30,349 bases of DNA from CAZHDB01 sp964531225 (GCA_964531225.1 CAZHDB010000019.1:1-30349), one strand, 5' to 3'. Shown: positions 14,367 through 22,818, counted from the first letter of the stretch. Notes: generated from the letters alone by a model not told the origin. Translations and numbers: made by a program.

Positions 14367-15152
14367 GTGTTTATAGACAAGGATTGGATGGTATTTTATG
14401 AAGAAATATCGAGAAAACTAGGGTTCAATAGATTTATGGATTATGAAGCAACTAGGCTTTTATCAAAATTCTTAAGCAACATTTACCAACCAATAGACCT
14501 TGTTAAAAAGACTATCAGTGGTAGTAATGTCTTTGTTTTTGGAGCAGGGCCGAGCCTAGTTAATCACATTATTTTGTTTAAGAATTTAATTGGAAATACT
14601 AATATAAAGCCAATTATAATATCGGCTGATGGAGCTACTCGTGCACTCCTAGACTATGGAATAACTCCAGATATAGTTGTTAGCGATTTTGATGGTGGAT
14701 TAGATGTACTTGTTGAAGCAGGTGAAGAGGGTTCTATACTTGTTCTTCACGGTCATGGAGACAATATTGATCTTATATATGAAGCTATGCCTAAACTTCT
14801 TAGAGTAACTAAGATGATAATTGGTACTACACAAGTCTACCCGACTTACGGACTATATAATTTTGGAGGATTTACCGATGGTGATCGAGCTGTTTATTTA
14901 GCTACTAGATTCAATGCTTTCTCTATAGTTTTGGCCGGCATGGATTTTGGAGATAAAATAGGCAGGTATTCTAAGCCGTGGATGAAGAAAGATATGCCTA
15001 TAGATCACAGGAAAAAGCTGAAACTGGAATTCGGTAAAAAATTAATTTCATTAATAGCATGTAATTCTATGTCAAGGATCTATAGCTTAGCTAATATAAA
15101 CATTGAATGTGTAGAAAAAATTAATAAATCATTTCTGGCAGAGCTTATATAA
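14367..15152 (+). CDS. mptE: 6-hydroxymethyl-7,8-dihydropterin pyrophosphokinase MptE (DUF115)
   Basis: Archaeal enzyme that activates 6-hydroxymethyl-7,8-dihydropterin with ATP to its diphosphate before coupling to the arylamine. It replaces bacterial FolK. At 261 residues it carries the DUF115 signatures VFVFGAGPSL (55-64), IISADGATRALLDYGITPD (84-102), VVSDFDGG (104-111) and VLHGHGDN, followed by GGFTDGDRAVYLATRF. GTG start at 14367; an in-frame ATG seven codons on is possible. It opens the rightward run mptE, PTPS homologue, mptA. The 70-bp gap to the divergent DUF447 gene holds TATA-like ATATATCTAG sequence. Confidence 0.9.
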   Translation: MFIDKDWMVFYEEISRKLGFNRFMDYEATRLLSKFLSNIYQPIDLVKKTISGSNVFVFGAGPSLVNHIILFKNLIGNTNIKPIIISADGATRALLDYGITPDIVVSDFDGGLDVLVEAGEEGSILVLHGHGDNIDLIYEAMPKLLRVTKMIIGTTQVYPTYGLYNFGGFTDGDRAVYLATRFNAFSIVLAGMDFGDKIGRYSKPWMKKDMPIDHRKKLKLEFGKKLISLIACNSMSRIYSLANINIECVEKINKSFLAELI

Positions 15153-15223
15153 GCATTTATGATAAATCTATAATATTCCCATAAAGTATTTTATGATAAT
15201 GGGCCATAAGTTAGGGATGATAT

Positions 15224-15658
15224 ATGAAGGCAATTATAGGTATTAAGGATCTCGATTTTGACGCTGCACACTATACTGGCGGTATAGAGAGTAAGTGTAA
15301 AAACCTGCATGGACATACATTCCGGGTCGAAGTAGAGGTTTATGGCGAAATAGAGCCTAAGAGTGGTATGGTTATAGATTTTCTACTACTTAAAAGGATC
15401 GTCAAGGACATTTTATCAGATTATGATCATAAAATAATAGTTCCTAAAAAGGATCTTGATAAAATACGAATTGAAGGACCGTTTAATATAGAATTTAAAG
15501 CTATAGAATATCCTGAGGCAACAACCGAATATATAGCTCTCGATATAGCTAGGAGAATTTATGATAAAATAGGAACCCCAGTTATTGTTAAACTCTATGA
15601 AGGGCTTAGAAACTATGTTGTTGTTAAATGGGGTTTTAAGAATGAGCGAGATTCCTGA
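15224..15658 (+). CDS. 6-pyruvoyltetrahydropterin synthase/QueD family protein
   Basis: 144 residues of the tunnelling-fold PTPS family (COG0720). Zinc ligands are His16 (FDAAH) and His29/His31 of LHGHTF. The catalytic Cys25 sits in the CxxxHGH arrangement (CKNLHGH), followed by VIDFLLLK, a DYDHK box and the late EG pair (YEGLRNYV) that anchors the pterin. This pattern fits QueD-type enzymes (6-carboxytetrahydropterin, archaeosine route). Archaeal members have also been proposed to make the hydroxymethyl-pterin precursor when the aldolase MptD is absent. Lying between mptE and mptA, it is a good candidate for the second role, though the sequence does not decide. ATG start with GGGATGAT upstream. 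Confidence 0.88.
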   Translation: MKAIIGIKDLDFDAAHYTGGIESKCKNLHGHTFRVEVEVYGEIEPKSGMVIDFLLLKRIVKDILSDYDHKIIVPKKDLDKIRIEGPFNIEFKAIEYPEATTEYIALDIARRIYDKIGTPVIVKLYEGLRNYVVVKWGFKNERDS

Positions 15659-16475
15659 TGTTCATAAAGAGTTTCCGAATTATAGGATCCCACTTGATAA
15701 GGTGGGTATACAAGGTATTGAAACCAAGATCGCCATTTGTAATGATAAATGTAGGGAATATGATGTCACGCTCGATATCTATGTTGATCTATCATCAGAT
15801 ATGAGGGGCGTTCATTTATCAAGACTGACAAGTTGCTTAAAGGAGTGCCTAGATAATTGTAAACCTAATTCGATTATGAATTTCTTAGAGTTACTGGCTA
15901 AAAAGATCTTGGATGCTTATGACGAAATAAATAAAGTTGAAATAGTTCTTAAAACAAAGGATTATATTGATCGTATGGAACCTTTCGAATTAAAATATAC
16001 TATTCATAGAGAGAGGCTTAATTCAATAAAATGGGATGAACTTAATATAAAACTAGTAGGCCTAACTGCATGCCCATGTGCTCAAAGAGTATATAGTTAC
16101 TTTGAGAATACACCATTACAAAATACACCTACTCACATGCAACGTACAATACTAGAAATTAAAATAAGATCTAAGGAAATGAATATCGATCCTTTTAAGC
16201 TAGTAAATAGTCTTTATGAGTGTTTCTCATCCCCGATTAAAACTGTACTAAAGAGAATAGATGAATATAAACTCGTCAAGAGCGCTCTATCAAAACCATT
16301 ATTTGCTGAAGACGTTATAAGGAAATCATTAGCAATAATCTATAAACACAGCAGTATGCTAGATGCCGATTCAATGATTATAGCTAAAGTATATAGTATG
16401 GATAGTATACATCCATTTAATGTGTATAGCGAAGCAAGATATACATTAAATGACCTGAGAAAATTCTTTAAATAA
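15642..16475 (+). CDS. mptA: GTP cyclohydrolase MptA (FolE2/type IB family)
   Basis: Metal-dependent GTP cyclohydrolase that opens archaeal pterin biosynthesis, forming 7,8-dihydroneopterin 2',3'-cyclic phosphate (MptA) or the triphosphate (type IB). From ATG 15642 it is 277 residues. It has PNYRIPLDKVGIQGIE near the start, MRGVHLSR (54-61), LTACPCAQRVY with the metal-site Cys (141-151), NTPTHMQR with a conserved His (161-168), and the ending HPFNVYSEARYTLNDL. I choose this ATG, overlapping the PTPS homologue gene by 17 nt, because the family begins at IPDVHKEFP; GGGG lies 9 nt upstream. It ends 3 nt before the convergent RFAP synthase stop. Confidence 0.93.
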   Translation: MSEIPDVHKEFPNYRIPLDKVGIQGIETKIAICNDKCREYDVTLDIYVDLSSDMRGVHLSRLTSCLKECLDNCKPNSIMNFLELLAKKILDAYDEINKVEIVLKTKDYIDRMEPFELKYTIHRERLNSIKWDELNIKLVGLTACPCAQRVYSYFENTPLQNTPTHMQRTILEIKIRSKEMNIDPFKLVNSLYECFSSPIKTVLKRIDEYKLVKSALSKPLFAEDVIRKSLAIIYKHSSMLDADSMIIAKVYSMDSIHPFNVYSEARYTLNDLRKFFK

Positions 16476-16478
16476 TAA

Positions 16479-17462
16479 CTATAAAGGCCTTATAGATAAG
16501 CCAGTATTACGTGGTTTTGCAATAAATGAATATCTAGGAACTATACCTAGTTTCTTAAGCTCTATGAGTACCTTATTAAGAACGCGTTTAGCTCTTCTAG
16601 AACCTTTGACAACACCATAGGCTACAGGACCCCAGCTACTTTGACCCACGCCCACCACATTATTCTCCATGAATAACCTAATGATCTCTGCGGTTTCCCT
16701 ACAACAAAATACGCCACCCTGATATTTTGAGAAGTATTTTCCAGTTGTAAATTGGATCTTGTTCAAACCTCTTGAGAAAACGTCTATATCATTTAATGAT
16801 ACGCCGGGTAAGATATTCATTATTAAAGCATTATATAGTTCATACTGTAATTCTCTTGGAAGTCCTTTAGGCTTTTTCATTAAATGTTCTTCATCTTTTT
16901 CATCTAATCCCTTAATTCCACGTGGAACTATGACTATGAATCTCCAGTCACTAGGGAGTCTAGACCAATATATTGGTCTAGGTAGATCTGTTATTCCTCG
17001 CGGCTGTTCCAGTAATCCTTTTCTGGAAAGTCTCCTACCACTATCTACTATAAAACCACCTTTCTCAAACGCAGTAATACCTATTCCAGATACATAGCCT
17101 CTTTTAAGTAGTAACGCTAGTTCTTGTATACTGTAATTATAGCCATATAGTTTTGATAAGCCATAGGCTATTGATAATGCTAACTGAGTTGTTGATCCCA
17201 AGCCTACATGTCTAGGTATACATGAATATATGTTTACCTCTGCACCTGATATATTAAGTACTTTGATCACATGATTAACAACGTCATCTACATATTCATC
17301 CGTATAGTTGTTGACGAATATCTCCCCTCTTTTTCTAATAACCACTCTAATAACTGGTCTATCTATAGCAACTCCTATACTTCCATAGGCGACTCCGTTA
17401 CTAAGAAAATTATAAAATCCCAAGTGAAGTCTAGCAGAGGTCGTTATCTCAATAGCCTCCAC
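16479..17462 (-). CDS. mptG: Beta-ribofuranosylaminobenzene 5'-phosphate (RFAP) synthase
   Basis: Condenses p-hydroxybenzoate/p-aminobenzoate-type aryl acids with PRPP, releasing CO2 and PPi. This is the committed step to methanopterin-type cofactors, absent from folate synthesis. At 327 residues it has the GHMP-like fold: ITTSARLHLGFYN (6-18), then the phosphate loop PRHVGLGSTTQLALS (83-97), ERGG-like FEKGGFIVDSG, then WRFIVIVPRG and the C-terminal VGQSSWGPVAYG. GTG start (17460-17462) with GGTGAT a few bases upstream. It reads in the same direction as the upstream dihydropteroate-synthase-like gene (34 bp apart), so the arylamine partner and the joining enzyme are probably co-transcribed. 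Confidence 0.92.
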   Translation of the reverse strand: MEAIEITTSARLHLGFYNFLSNGVAYGSIGVAIDRPVIRVVIRKRGEIFVNNYTDEYVDDVVNHVIKVLNISGAEVNIYSCIPRHVGLGSTTQLALSIAYGLSKLYGYNYSIQELALLLKRGYVSGIGITAFEKGGFIVDSGRRLSRKGLLEQPRGITDLPRPIYWSRLPSDWRFIVIVPRGIKGLDEKDEEHLMKKPKGLPRELQYELYNALIMNILPGVSLNDIDVFSRGLNKIQFTTGKYFSKYQGGVFCCRETAEIIRLFMENNVVGVGQSSWGPVAYGVVKGSRRAKRVLNKVLIELKKLGIVPRYSFIAKPRNTGLSIRPL

Positions 17463-17496
17463 ATCCTATCACCAGTCCATGAAACCTATTAGCTTC

Positions 17497-19095
17497 CTAA
17501 TCTTCCTTATAAGCTATCCTCTTAACCTTTAATGGCTTTCTTATTATAAACAATGGTCTTTCCTGATAATAGTTCTTATTTATCCTTAAGGCTTCTTCAG
17601 CCTTAGCTAGTTCACGGCCAAGATACATAGCATGAGAGAGCATCGATACTAAGCCATTATCGACTATATACTTTGATATTTCCTCTGCACTTCTTCCACG
17701 TATCAAGATCTTTCCCTTCCTGCCAATATAGAGAGCATCAATGTATCGGTCTTTATAATCGACTCTTACCTTAAATATACCCATGGGATCCAGTTCATAC
17801 TCTGATCTATAGCCTTTAACTATGACAGTCTTAGCACCTTCTTTCTCAATTGGCATAGTAATTCTCCTTTTATCCTTAAGAATGAGTAAGTCTATTCCTA
17901 GATCCTTTGGAGGAGTTTTACGTAGATAAGCTAGTGATGCCATCTGTGAAGCAATAGCTACTTCCCTTGTAGAACCTTGTGCTTTAACACTTTTTTCAAC
18001 AGTAAGTACAAGACTTACACCTATTTCCATGGCAAACATAACGAGTAATGCATTAATACCAACACTATCGACATCCATTAGTTCAACAATATTACCAGAC
18101 CCCATAAGCAAAGGGATCTTTGGATGTGACTCCTTAAACAATGAGTACATGTATAACGTCTTAAATGAATCTCCTATTATTGGAGGCTCAAGTATTAAAT
18201 CCGCAATGATGTATCTTATGCCAAGCGATCTCCCTCTACTAATTATTCTTTCGAGCAATGATGTTCTCTCAATAGGATCTTTAGGCAAATACCTCCTACT
18301 GTGATCATATGGTATGAATACACATGGTGTATCCGTTACAAAGCTTGCGACTTTATCTATATTTGATAAATCAATACTTAATACGAGATCAACTCCTGCT
18401 TCAACAGCTTTAATGATTTCACTAGGTATCATTGAATCTATTGCTATAGGTATGTCTAGCTCTCTCTTAATGGATCGTAAGACTTCATAGACCTTGTCGG
18501 GGTGTGGATTTTCAGGTTCGAAACCAATACTTACTATATCAGCTCCATCATCGACGTATCTGTATACTCTTTCAATGATCTCGTCAATAGTTAGTAAATG
18601 GGCATCTACAATCTCGGATATAACTCTTATTGGAGGAGGTCTTTGAGGAACAATAATATTACCCACAGCAATACCGTTTTCCGGACTAAGGCTCTCCTCA
18701 AGCTCTTTCAATAGCTTAATATTCCTAGCAATTATTCTCCCACGAATTACTTCATCAGCAGGTTTATCCGGAGATAAGTACTTAGATGGGTCATCTAATT
18801 CAAGTACTAACGGTAAGTCATTAGCATGTATAGGCCCTTTTACCGCGGGTATACCTGTATATTCTTCAATGATCTTAGCCGACCCCCTACATCCACCAGG
18901 TATTATAATCAAGTCATACATGCCTTTCTTAATACCCATTCTAGATAGGTGCTCTGCTATGTTTTCCGTAGATAGTAGTACTATTACAGAAACAGGTAAT
19001 ACAATAACGTCTATATGGTGAGGAGTCTTCGTCCTACTCAAAATTTCCTTAACAAGTGGACCAGCTAATTTTCCTGTTACAAGAAGTATATTCAA
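17497..19095 (-). CDS. Dihydropteroate synthase-like protein of the methanopterin type
   Basis: 532 residues, much longer than bacterial FolP. An N-terminal domain (1 to about 140) begins MNILLVTGKLAGPLVKEIL and contains DLIIIPGGCRGSAKI. The middle (about 145-400) is a pterin-binding TIM barrel with DGADIVSIGFEPENPHPDKV, IPIAIDSMIPSEIIKA and VLSIDLSN. A C-terminal domain follows (LDPMGIFKVRVDYKDRYI). This architecture is that of the archaeal proteins related to dihydropteroate synthase (M. jannaschii MJ0107 type), which join the pterin diphosphate to RFAP. Adjacency to RFAP synthase fits exactly. TTG start with GGTGA 4 nt upstream. A TATA-like TTAAATAAATTTAAGA on the coding strand lies about 30 nt before the start. 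Confidence 0.85.
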   Translation of the reverse strand: MNILLVTGKLAGPLVKEILSRTKTPHHIDVIVLPVSVIVLLSTENIAEHLSRMGIKKGMYDLIIIPGGCRGSAKIIEEYTGIPAVKGPIHANDLPLVLELDDPSKYLSPDKPADEVIRGRIIARNIKLLKELEESLSPENGIAVGNIIVPQRPPPIRVISEIVDAHLLTIDEIIERVYRYVDDGADIVSIGFEPENPHPDKVYEVLRSIKRELDIPIAIDSMIPSEIIKAVEAGVDLVLSIDLSNIDKVASFVTDTPCVFIPYDHSRRYLPKDPIERTSLLERIISRGRSLGIRYIIADLILEPPIIGDSFKTLYMYSLFKESHPKIPLLMGSGNIVELMDVDSVGINALLVMFAMEIGVSLVLTVEKSVKAQGSTREVAIASQMASLAYLRKTPPKDLGIDLLILKDKRRITMPIEKEGAKTVIVKGYRSEYELDPMGIFKVRVDYKDRYIDALYIGRKGKILIRGRSAEEISKYIVDNGLVSMLSHAMYLGRELAKAEEALRINKNYYQERPLFIIRKPLKVKRIAYKED

Positions 19096-19200
19096 TTTTC
19101 ACCACAATCCTCTAGTTATGACTTTTCTTAAATTTATTTAAGATTACTATACCTAATTATCTTCTTGTACATACTTGTTTAAATGAGGACGGTGGCTTAA

Positions 19201-19974
19201 TTGAATATACTATGGGCCATTACAGGGTCAGGAGCGTATATACGTGATACGGTTCATCTAATCTATGAATTAAAGAAAGTATATGATTTAAAGATAACTA
19301 CAGTTCTCAGTAAATGGGGTTATGAGGTTGCAAGAATATATGGTGTAGTTGATATTCTAAGGAAAATAAGTAGCGGAGGCTATTATGAAGAATTACTCAT
19401 AGGAGATCAAGGAATGTATTTTATAGGTAGATTAAACCTTGGCAGATATAAACTTGTAATCATAGCCCCTGCATCAAGCAATACAGTTGCAAAAATCGTT
19501 CATGGAATAGCCGATACTCCACCTACTCTGGCTTTTGCTGAAGCAATTAAATCCAATGTACCAGTCATAATTTTTCCTACAGATTTTCCAGGGCCTAATG
19601 GATACATGTATTCAGAAACACCATGTTATATAGATAGGAGCTTATGTAAATGCTTTCAAGAGCTAGGAATATGCTCTGCAATGGAGATCTGTCCAGTTAA
19701 TGCCATTGTATTAATTGATAATACTATTCCAAGAATAGATCTTAGTAGATGTATTGGTTGCGAAAAATGTATTGAAGCATGTAGATATGGAGCTATTAAA
19801 TGTTGGGAAAGAATTCGGCTGAAGCCAAGAGATCTTGATTTAGAAAATATTGAACAGTTATCTATGCAAAAAGGTGTCTATGTAGTGAAAACAATAAATG
19901 AACTAAGAGATAAAGTAGTTGAGCTTATAGGTGAAGGCATTGGCCAGAGCTTTAGGAATAGATCCAGGAACTAA
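19201..19974 (+). CDS. Archaeoflavoprotein with ferredoxin domain (MJ0208/AfpA-like; possible dihydromethanopterin reductase)
   Basis: 257 residues. The N-terminal flavoprotein fold begins MNILWAITGSGAYI and has the FMN-contact segment APASSNTVAKIVHGIADT (89-106), as in AfpA and phosphopantothenoylcysteine-decarboxylase-like flavoproteins. Residues about 140-201 are a two-cluster ferredoxin-like region. Cys142, 149, 151, 158 and 164 lie ahead of a classic CIGCEKCIEAC (184-194). Related archaeal flavoproteins accept electrons from ferredoxin, and one (DmrB of Methanosarcina) reduces dihydromethanopterin. In this pterin cluster, reduction of the dihydro cofactor to the tetrahydro form is the natural role, by inference. 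TTG start with GGTGG 5 nt upstream, divergent from the dihydropteroate-synthase-like gene. Confidence 0.82.
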   Translation: MNILWAITGSGAYIRDTVHLIYELKKVYDLKITTVLSKWGYEVARIYGVVDILRKISSGGYYEELLIGDQGMYFIGRLNLGRYKLVIIAPASSNTVAKIVHGIADTPPTLAFAEAIKSNVPVIIFPTDFPGPNGYMYSETPCYIDRSLCKCFQELGICSAMEICPVNAIVLIDNTIPRIDLSRCIGCEKCIEACRYGAIKCWERIRLKPRDLDLENIEQLSMQKGVYVVKTINELRDKVVELIGEGIGQSFRNRSRN

Positions 19975-21124
19975 ATCATTTGATCTAGTTGTTATAGACA
20001 ATGATAGAGTTGTATGGGAAAAGAGTATTGAAACAGCCGATATAGCTAGGGATCCAAAGGTTCTCATTGAAGCTATTGAAGAAGCAGGTAGAGTAGATCT
20101 TATTGCTGGCCCATCAGGATATGGTACTCCCATAGTATGTAATGAAGATATTATTGATCCATATACTTTTGCACTCGAAATATTATTGTTAACCAGGAGA
20201 GAAGATATTGAAGAAGGTATGGAAAGAGGAGAACCAGGTATAGCAGTATACAAGGCTATTGCCGATACCGTAGCTGTATTGTGGGAAAAGAGGGCTAGAG
20301 TATGTTATATTCCATCTGTTATATTATTACCTACTGTTCCCCGTTATAGGAAGATTAACCGTATTGACATGGGTACCGCTGATAAGATGGCTATAGCTGT
20401 ATTGGGAGTATTTGATCAGAGTAGGAGACTTGGAATAAGCTATGAAGAGACGAGCTTTATACTTATTGAAATGGGGTACGGGTATAATGCAGTCTTAGCA
20501 ATTGATCATGGAAGAATTGTTGACGGATATGGAGGTACTCTCGTACCGACAGGATTCTTAACCATAGGATCTATTGATGCCGAAGTTGTTGTAGCAGGTA
20601 GATCATGGAGTAGAAGCGATGTATTCTATGGCGGTGTATCAACTATATGTAATGAGTATAGTGTGGAGAAGGCTCTTGAAAAGGCATTGAGAGAAGAAAC
20701 TTGTAGAGATGCCTTTAAGAATATGTATGAATCTATTGTGAGGATTGTCTATGCCATTAATAAATCATTGGAAAAACCTAGAGAAATTATATTGTCTGGA
20801 AGACTGTCGAGAGTACCTGAAATAAGAGAAGCTATAGAGAAATTACTGGAAGACATAGCGCCAGTAACAAAAATACAGGGATTACCGGGGGCAAGAATAT
20901 CTAAAGAAGCAGCACAGGGATACGCTACTGTTGGAGAAGGAATAGCTCATGGCTTCTTCCATGACCTCATAAAGCATATGGGTATTGATAAAGCGAGAGG
21001 AACAGTGTTTGACTATCTATATCATCCAAGACTATTGATGGCTAAGAAAAGACTTCTAAATGCATATATGAAGTCTATAAGGGCAGAGAGTTTACGTAAG
21101 ATCATAGGCTCAACATCATTATAG
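19940..21124 (+). CDS. DUF1464 protein, ASKHA-fold predicted kinase
   Basis: About 394 residues. It begins RALGIDPGTKSFDLVVID, the phosphate-1 loop of the actin/hexokinase (ASKHA) fold. Further ASKHA-like elements are the central FILIEMGYGYNAVLAIDHG and the late EIILSGRLSRVPEIREAI, equivalent to the adenosine motif. DUF1464 proteins are archaeal and distantly related to acetate/butyrate kinases; the substrate is unknown. It overlaps the flavoprotein gene by about 35 nt. I place the start at TTG 19940 because GGTGA lies 5 nt upstream; GTG 19931 is the alternative. Overlap with a pterin-cluster gene suggests that it acts on a cofactor intermediate or small acid, but this is inference. Confidence 0.75.
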   Translation: MARALGIDPGTKSFDLVVIDNDRVVWEKSIETADIARDPKVLIEAIEEAGRVDLIAGPSGYGTPIVCNEDIIDPYTFALEILLLTRREDIEEGMERGEPGIAVYKAIADTVAVLWEKRARVCYIPSVILLPTVPRYRKINRIDMGTADKMAIAVLGVFDQSRRLGISYEETSFILIEMGYGYNAVLAIDHGRIVDGYGGTLVPTGFLTIGSIDAEVVVAGRSWSRSDVFYGGVSTICNEYSVEKALEKALREETCRDAFKNMYESIVRIVYAINKSLEKPREIILSGRLSRVPEIREAIEKLLEDIAPVTKIQGLPGARISKEAAQGYATVGEGIAHGFFHDLIKHMGIDKARGTVFDYLYHPRLLMAKKRLLNAYMKSIRAESLRKIIGSTSL

Positions 21125-21481
21125 TACTGATACAGGAATATCTATACCTAGATAGTTGGATATGGCTTTTATTAAAGCAGGATCTCTTCTTATTTTAGTA
21201 CATATATCGCATAGAACATTTTCAGGACTTTCTACATTATCATATATTTTCGCTGCAGCATCCTCTATAAGTATCATGGCCCTTCTATTGCTTCTAAAAA
21301 ATTCTACTGCTTTCCTCCCTCTTTTTGAATGGAAGTAATAGCTTATAGCAGGTTGTGATACACCCAATTTCTTAGCTACGTCAATCTGTGTCATCGTATA
21401 CTTCTCTATAAGGACTAATGCTATTAATGCTCTTATTGAAGGAATTATGTCTTTTGACGCTATTTCGCAAAACGTCTTCAA
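21119..21481 (-). CDS. Helix-turn-helix regulator with C-terminal CxxC (COG2522-like)
   Basis: 120 residues. The N-terminal half contains a typical HTH: IRALIALVLIEKYTMTQIDV, then AKKLGVSQPAISYYFHSKRG, the recognition helix being SQPAISYYF. The C-terminal half has LCDICTKIRRDP, with Cys-Asp-Ile-Cys that may bind a metal or Fe-S cluster or sense redox state. It resembles small archaeal XRE-like predicted regulators. TTG start at 21479-21481. A TATA-like TTTATATAAT on the coding strand lies about 100 nt upstream, in the 123-bp gap before ttuA. Its 3' end overlaps the convergent DUF1464 gene by 6 nt. Targets unknown. Confidence 0.78.
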   Translation of the reverse strand: MKTFCEIASKDIIPSIRALIALVLIEKYTMTQIDVAKKLGVSQPAISYYFHSKRGRKAVEFFRSNRRAMILIEDAAAKIYDNVESPENVLCDICTKIRRDPALIKAISNYLGIDIPVSVL

Positions 21482-21604
21482 AGCTATTCTACCCTGTAAT
21501 CTATAAGGGAGTTATAGTTAATATTATTAAGTGCTATAATTAAAGTAGTTGACGACATTTATATACATAATTATATAAATGCTAATGAAGGCGGTGATAA
21601 ATAG

Positions 21605-22549
21605 TTATGTAAGTATGCCTAGTTCCTTCCTAAACATACATGCCCTACATACCTTATTTGAGGATGGCTCGCCACAAATACTACATGTTCCAATAGCACC
21701 TTCCTTACCGTAGCCCAGTTTCTCAAGTATTCCAATAATATTCAACAACGATCTAATTAGTGAATACTTCGTGCCAGGATGTTTTTCCTCAAGCTCATTA
21801 ATGTATCTCCGAATACTCCATCTAACACTATGAACTGCATAAGGACACTCAATAAATTCAGGATAAAGGCTATTTAGAATAGCATACAAAGTTGTTTCTT
21901 TCTCTAATACTTCATAGAAAGGCTTGACTCTACGTACAAACTTTGGATGAAAAGGACCTTTGGAGACAGGAGCTAATTTAGGGACCTTATCCCAGTTATT
22001 CTGGATTATATTAAGTAAATAAGTCTGAATAATATCATCTAAATTATGGGCTGTAGCAAGTACAGAGCCACTCATTTCACGTGCTGCTTTATTCAATAAG
22101 TATCTACGGAAAACCCCGCAATAACTACATGGTAGATATGGTAAGCCCTTATTTATACCGATCTTAACGATTTCGTCAAGAGTATAGCCTATTTCCTTCT
22201 TAAAGCTTACAATCCTATAATCAACATTGAGTTCATTAACAACTTTAAGAAAATCCTTGATCGTTCTATCCCTATAACCCTTGATCCCCTCATCAATTAA
22301 TAATGCAGAGATTCTCCAGCCGGGAACCCTATTTGACAGTTTATTTAGATAATGAAGAAGCGCTAATGAATCCTTTCCACCGGATACAGCAACAACTATG
22401 TGTTCCTTTTCTCTAAACATCCGATACTTCCTAATAGTCTTTCTTACTTTTTTATCAAAGTATCTCAGAAAATGATGTTCGCAATAAGCTTTACCACCAG
22501 CTCTCATGACATAAACTGCGGGTCTATTGCAAAGACTACAATTAACCAC
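21605..22549 (-). CDS. ttuA: tRNA 2-thiolation enzyme TtuA/Ncs6 family
   Basis: ATP-dependent thiouridine synthase that uses a ubiquitin-like thiocarboxylate as sulfur donor, modifying tRNA at a uridine (s2T54 in thermophiles, or s2U34). At 314 residues it has an N-terminal zinc site (Cys4, Cys7, Cys23, His26), PP-loop SGGKDS (56-61), [4Fe-4S] ligands Cys141 and Cys144 of LPCSYCG and Cys235 of FIECPYAVHS, and LATAHNLDDIIQT. The C-terminal zinc site is formed by Cys289/292 and Cys301/304. The GTG start (22547-22549) lies inside the Gly-Gly codons of the upstream sulfur carrier. The overlap is 8 nt (GTGGTTAA) and GGTGG lies 6 nt upstream, so the two are coupled. Confidence 0.93.
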   Translation of the reverse strand: MVNCSLCNRPAVYVMRAGGKAYCEHHFLRYFDKKVRKTIRKYRMFREKEHIVVAVSGGKDSLALLHYLNKLSNRVPGWRISALLIDEGIKGYRDRTIKDFLKVVNELNVDYRIVSFKKEIGYTLDEIVKIGINKGLPYLPCSYCGVFRRYLLNKAAREMSGSVLATAHNLDDIIQTYLLNIIQNNWDKVPKLAPVSKGPFHPKFVRRVKPFYEVLEKETTLYAILNSLYPEFIECPYAVHSVRWSIRRYINELEEKHPGTKYSLIRSLLNIIGILEKLGYGKEGAIGTCSICGEPSSNKVCRACMFRKELGILT

Positions 22550-22742
22550 CTGATACCACCGGATATAAGATCACTTCATCTCCATCCTTTACAATATAGT
22601 CGTCAGTAACAACACGGCCTTTCACAACAACAATGTATTCTTCTAGTAATAAATTAAGTGTTTTAAATAACTCTCTAATACTAATCCCATTAACATTCAG
22701 CTCCTTTGTAGTTCCATCAGCAAACCTTACTCTCACAACCAA
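22542..22742 (-). CDS. ttuB: TtuB-like ubiquitin-like sulfur carrier
   Basis: A 66-residue beta-grasp protein starting VVRVRFADGTTKELNV and ending DDYIVKDGDEVILYPVVSGG. The C-terminal Gly-Gly is the site of adenylation and thiocarboxylation. Because it overlaps ttuA, it is almost certainly the sulfur donor for tRNA 2-thiolation and possibly also a protein modifier, as TtuB is in Thermus. TTG start at 22740-22742, preceded by GGTGTAGGATA. A TATA-like TTATATAGT lies about 45 nt upstream on the coding strand. No E1-like activating enzyme is encoded in this window. Confidence 0.9.
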   Translation of the reverse strand: MVVRVRFADGTTKELNVNGISIRELFKTLNLLLEEYIVVVKGRVVTDDYIVKDGDEVILYPVVSGG

Positions 22743-22818
22743 TATCCTACACCACAGGTATCATATGAAGAAAGAGGTATTATTAACTATATAACATGGA
22801 GAAGTGTAAGGAGGTATA

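Noticed and set aside
15585..15641. Longer mptA starting upstream at 15585
   Set aside because: The extra 19 residues only mirror the PTPS frame; family similarity and a GGGG ribosome site support the ATG at 15642.
18510..18530. GGTTCGAAACC resembling a tRNA T-loop
   Set aside because: It lies within the conserved coding sequence of the dihydropteroate-synthase-like gene.
21589..21610. GGCGGTGAT followed by ATG TAA on the plus strand
   Set aside because: The ribosome-binding-like sequence leads only to a start followed by stop, inside the ttuA 3' end; no coding content.
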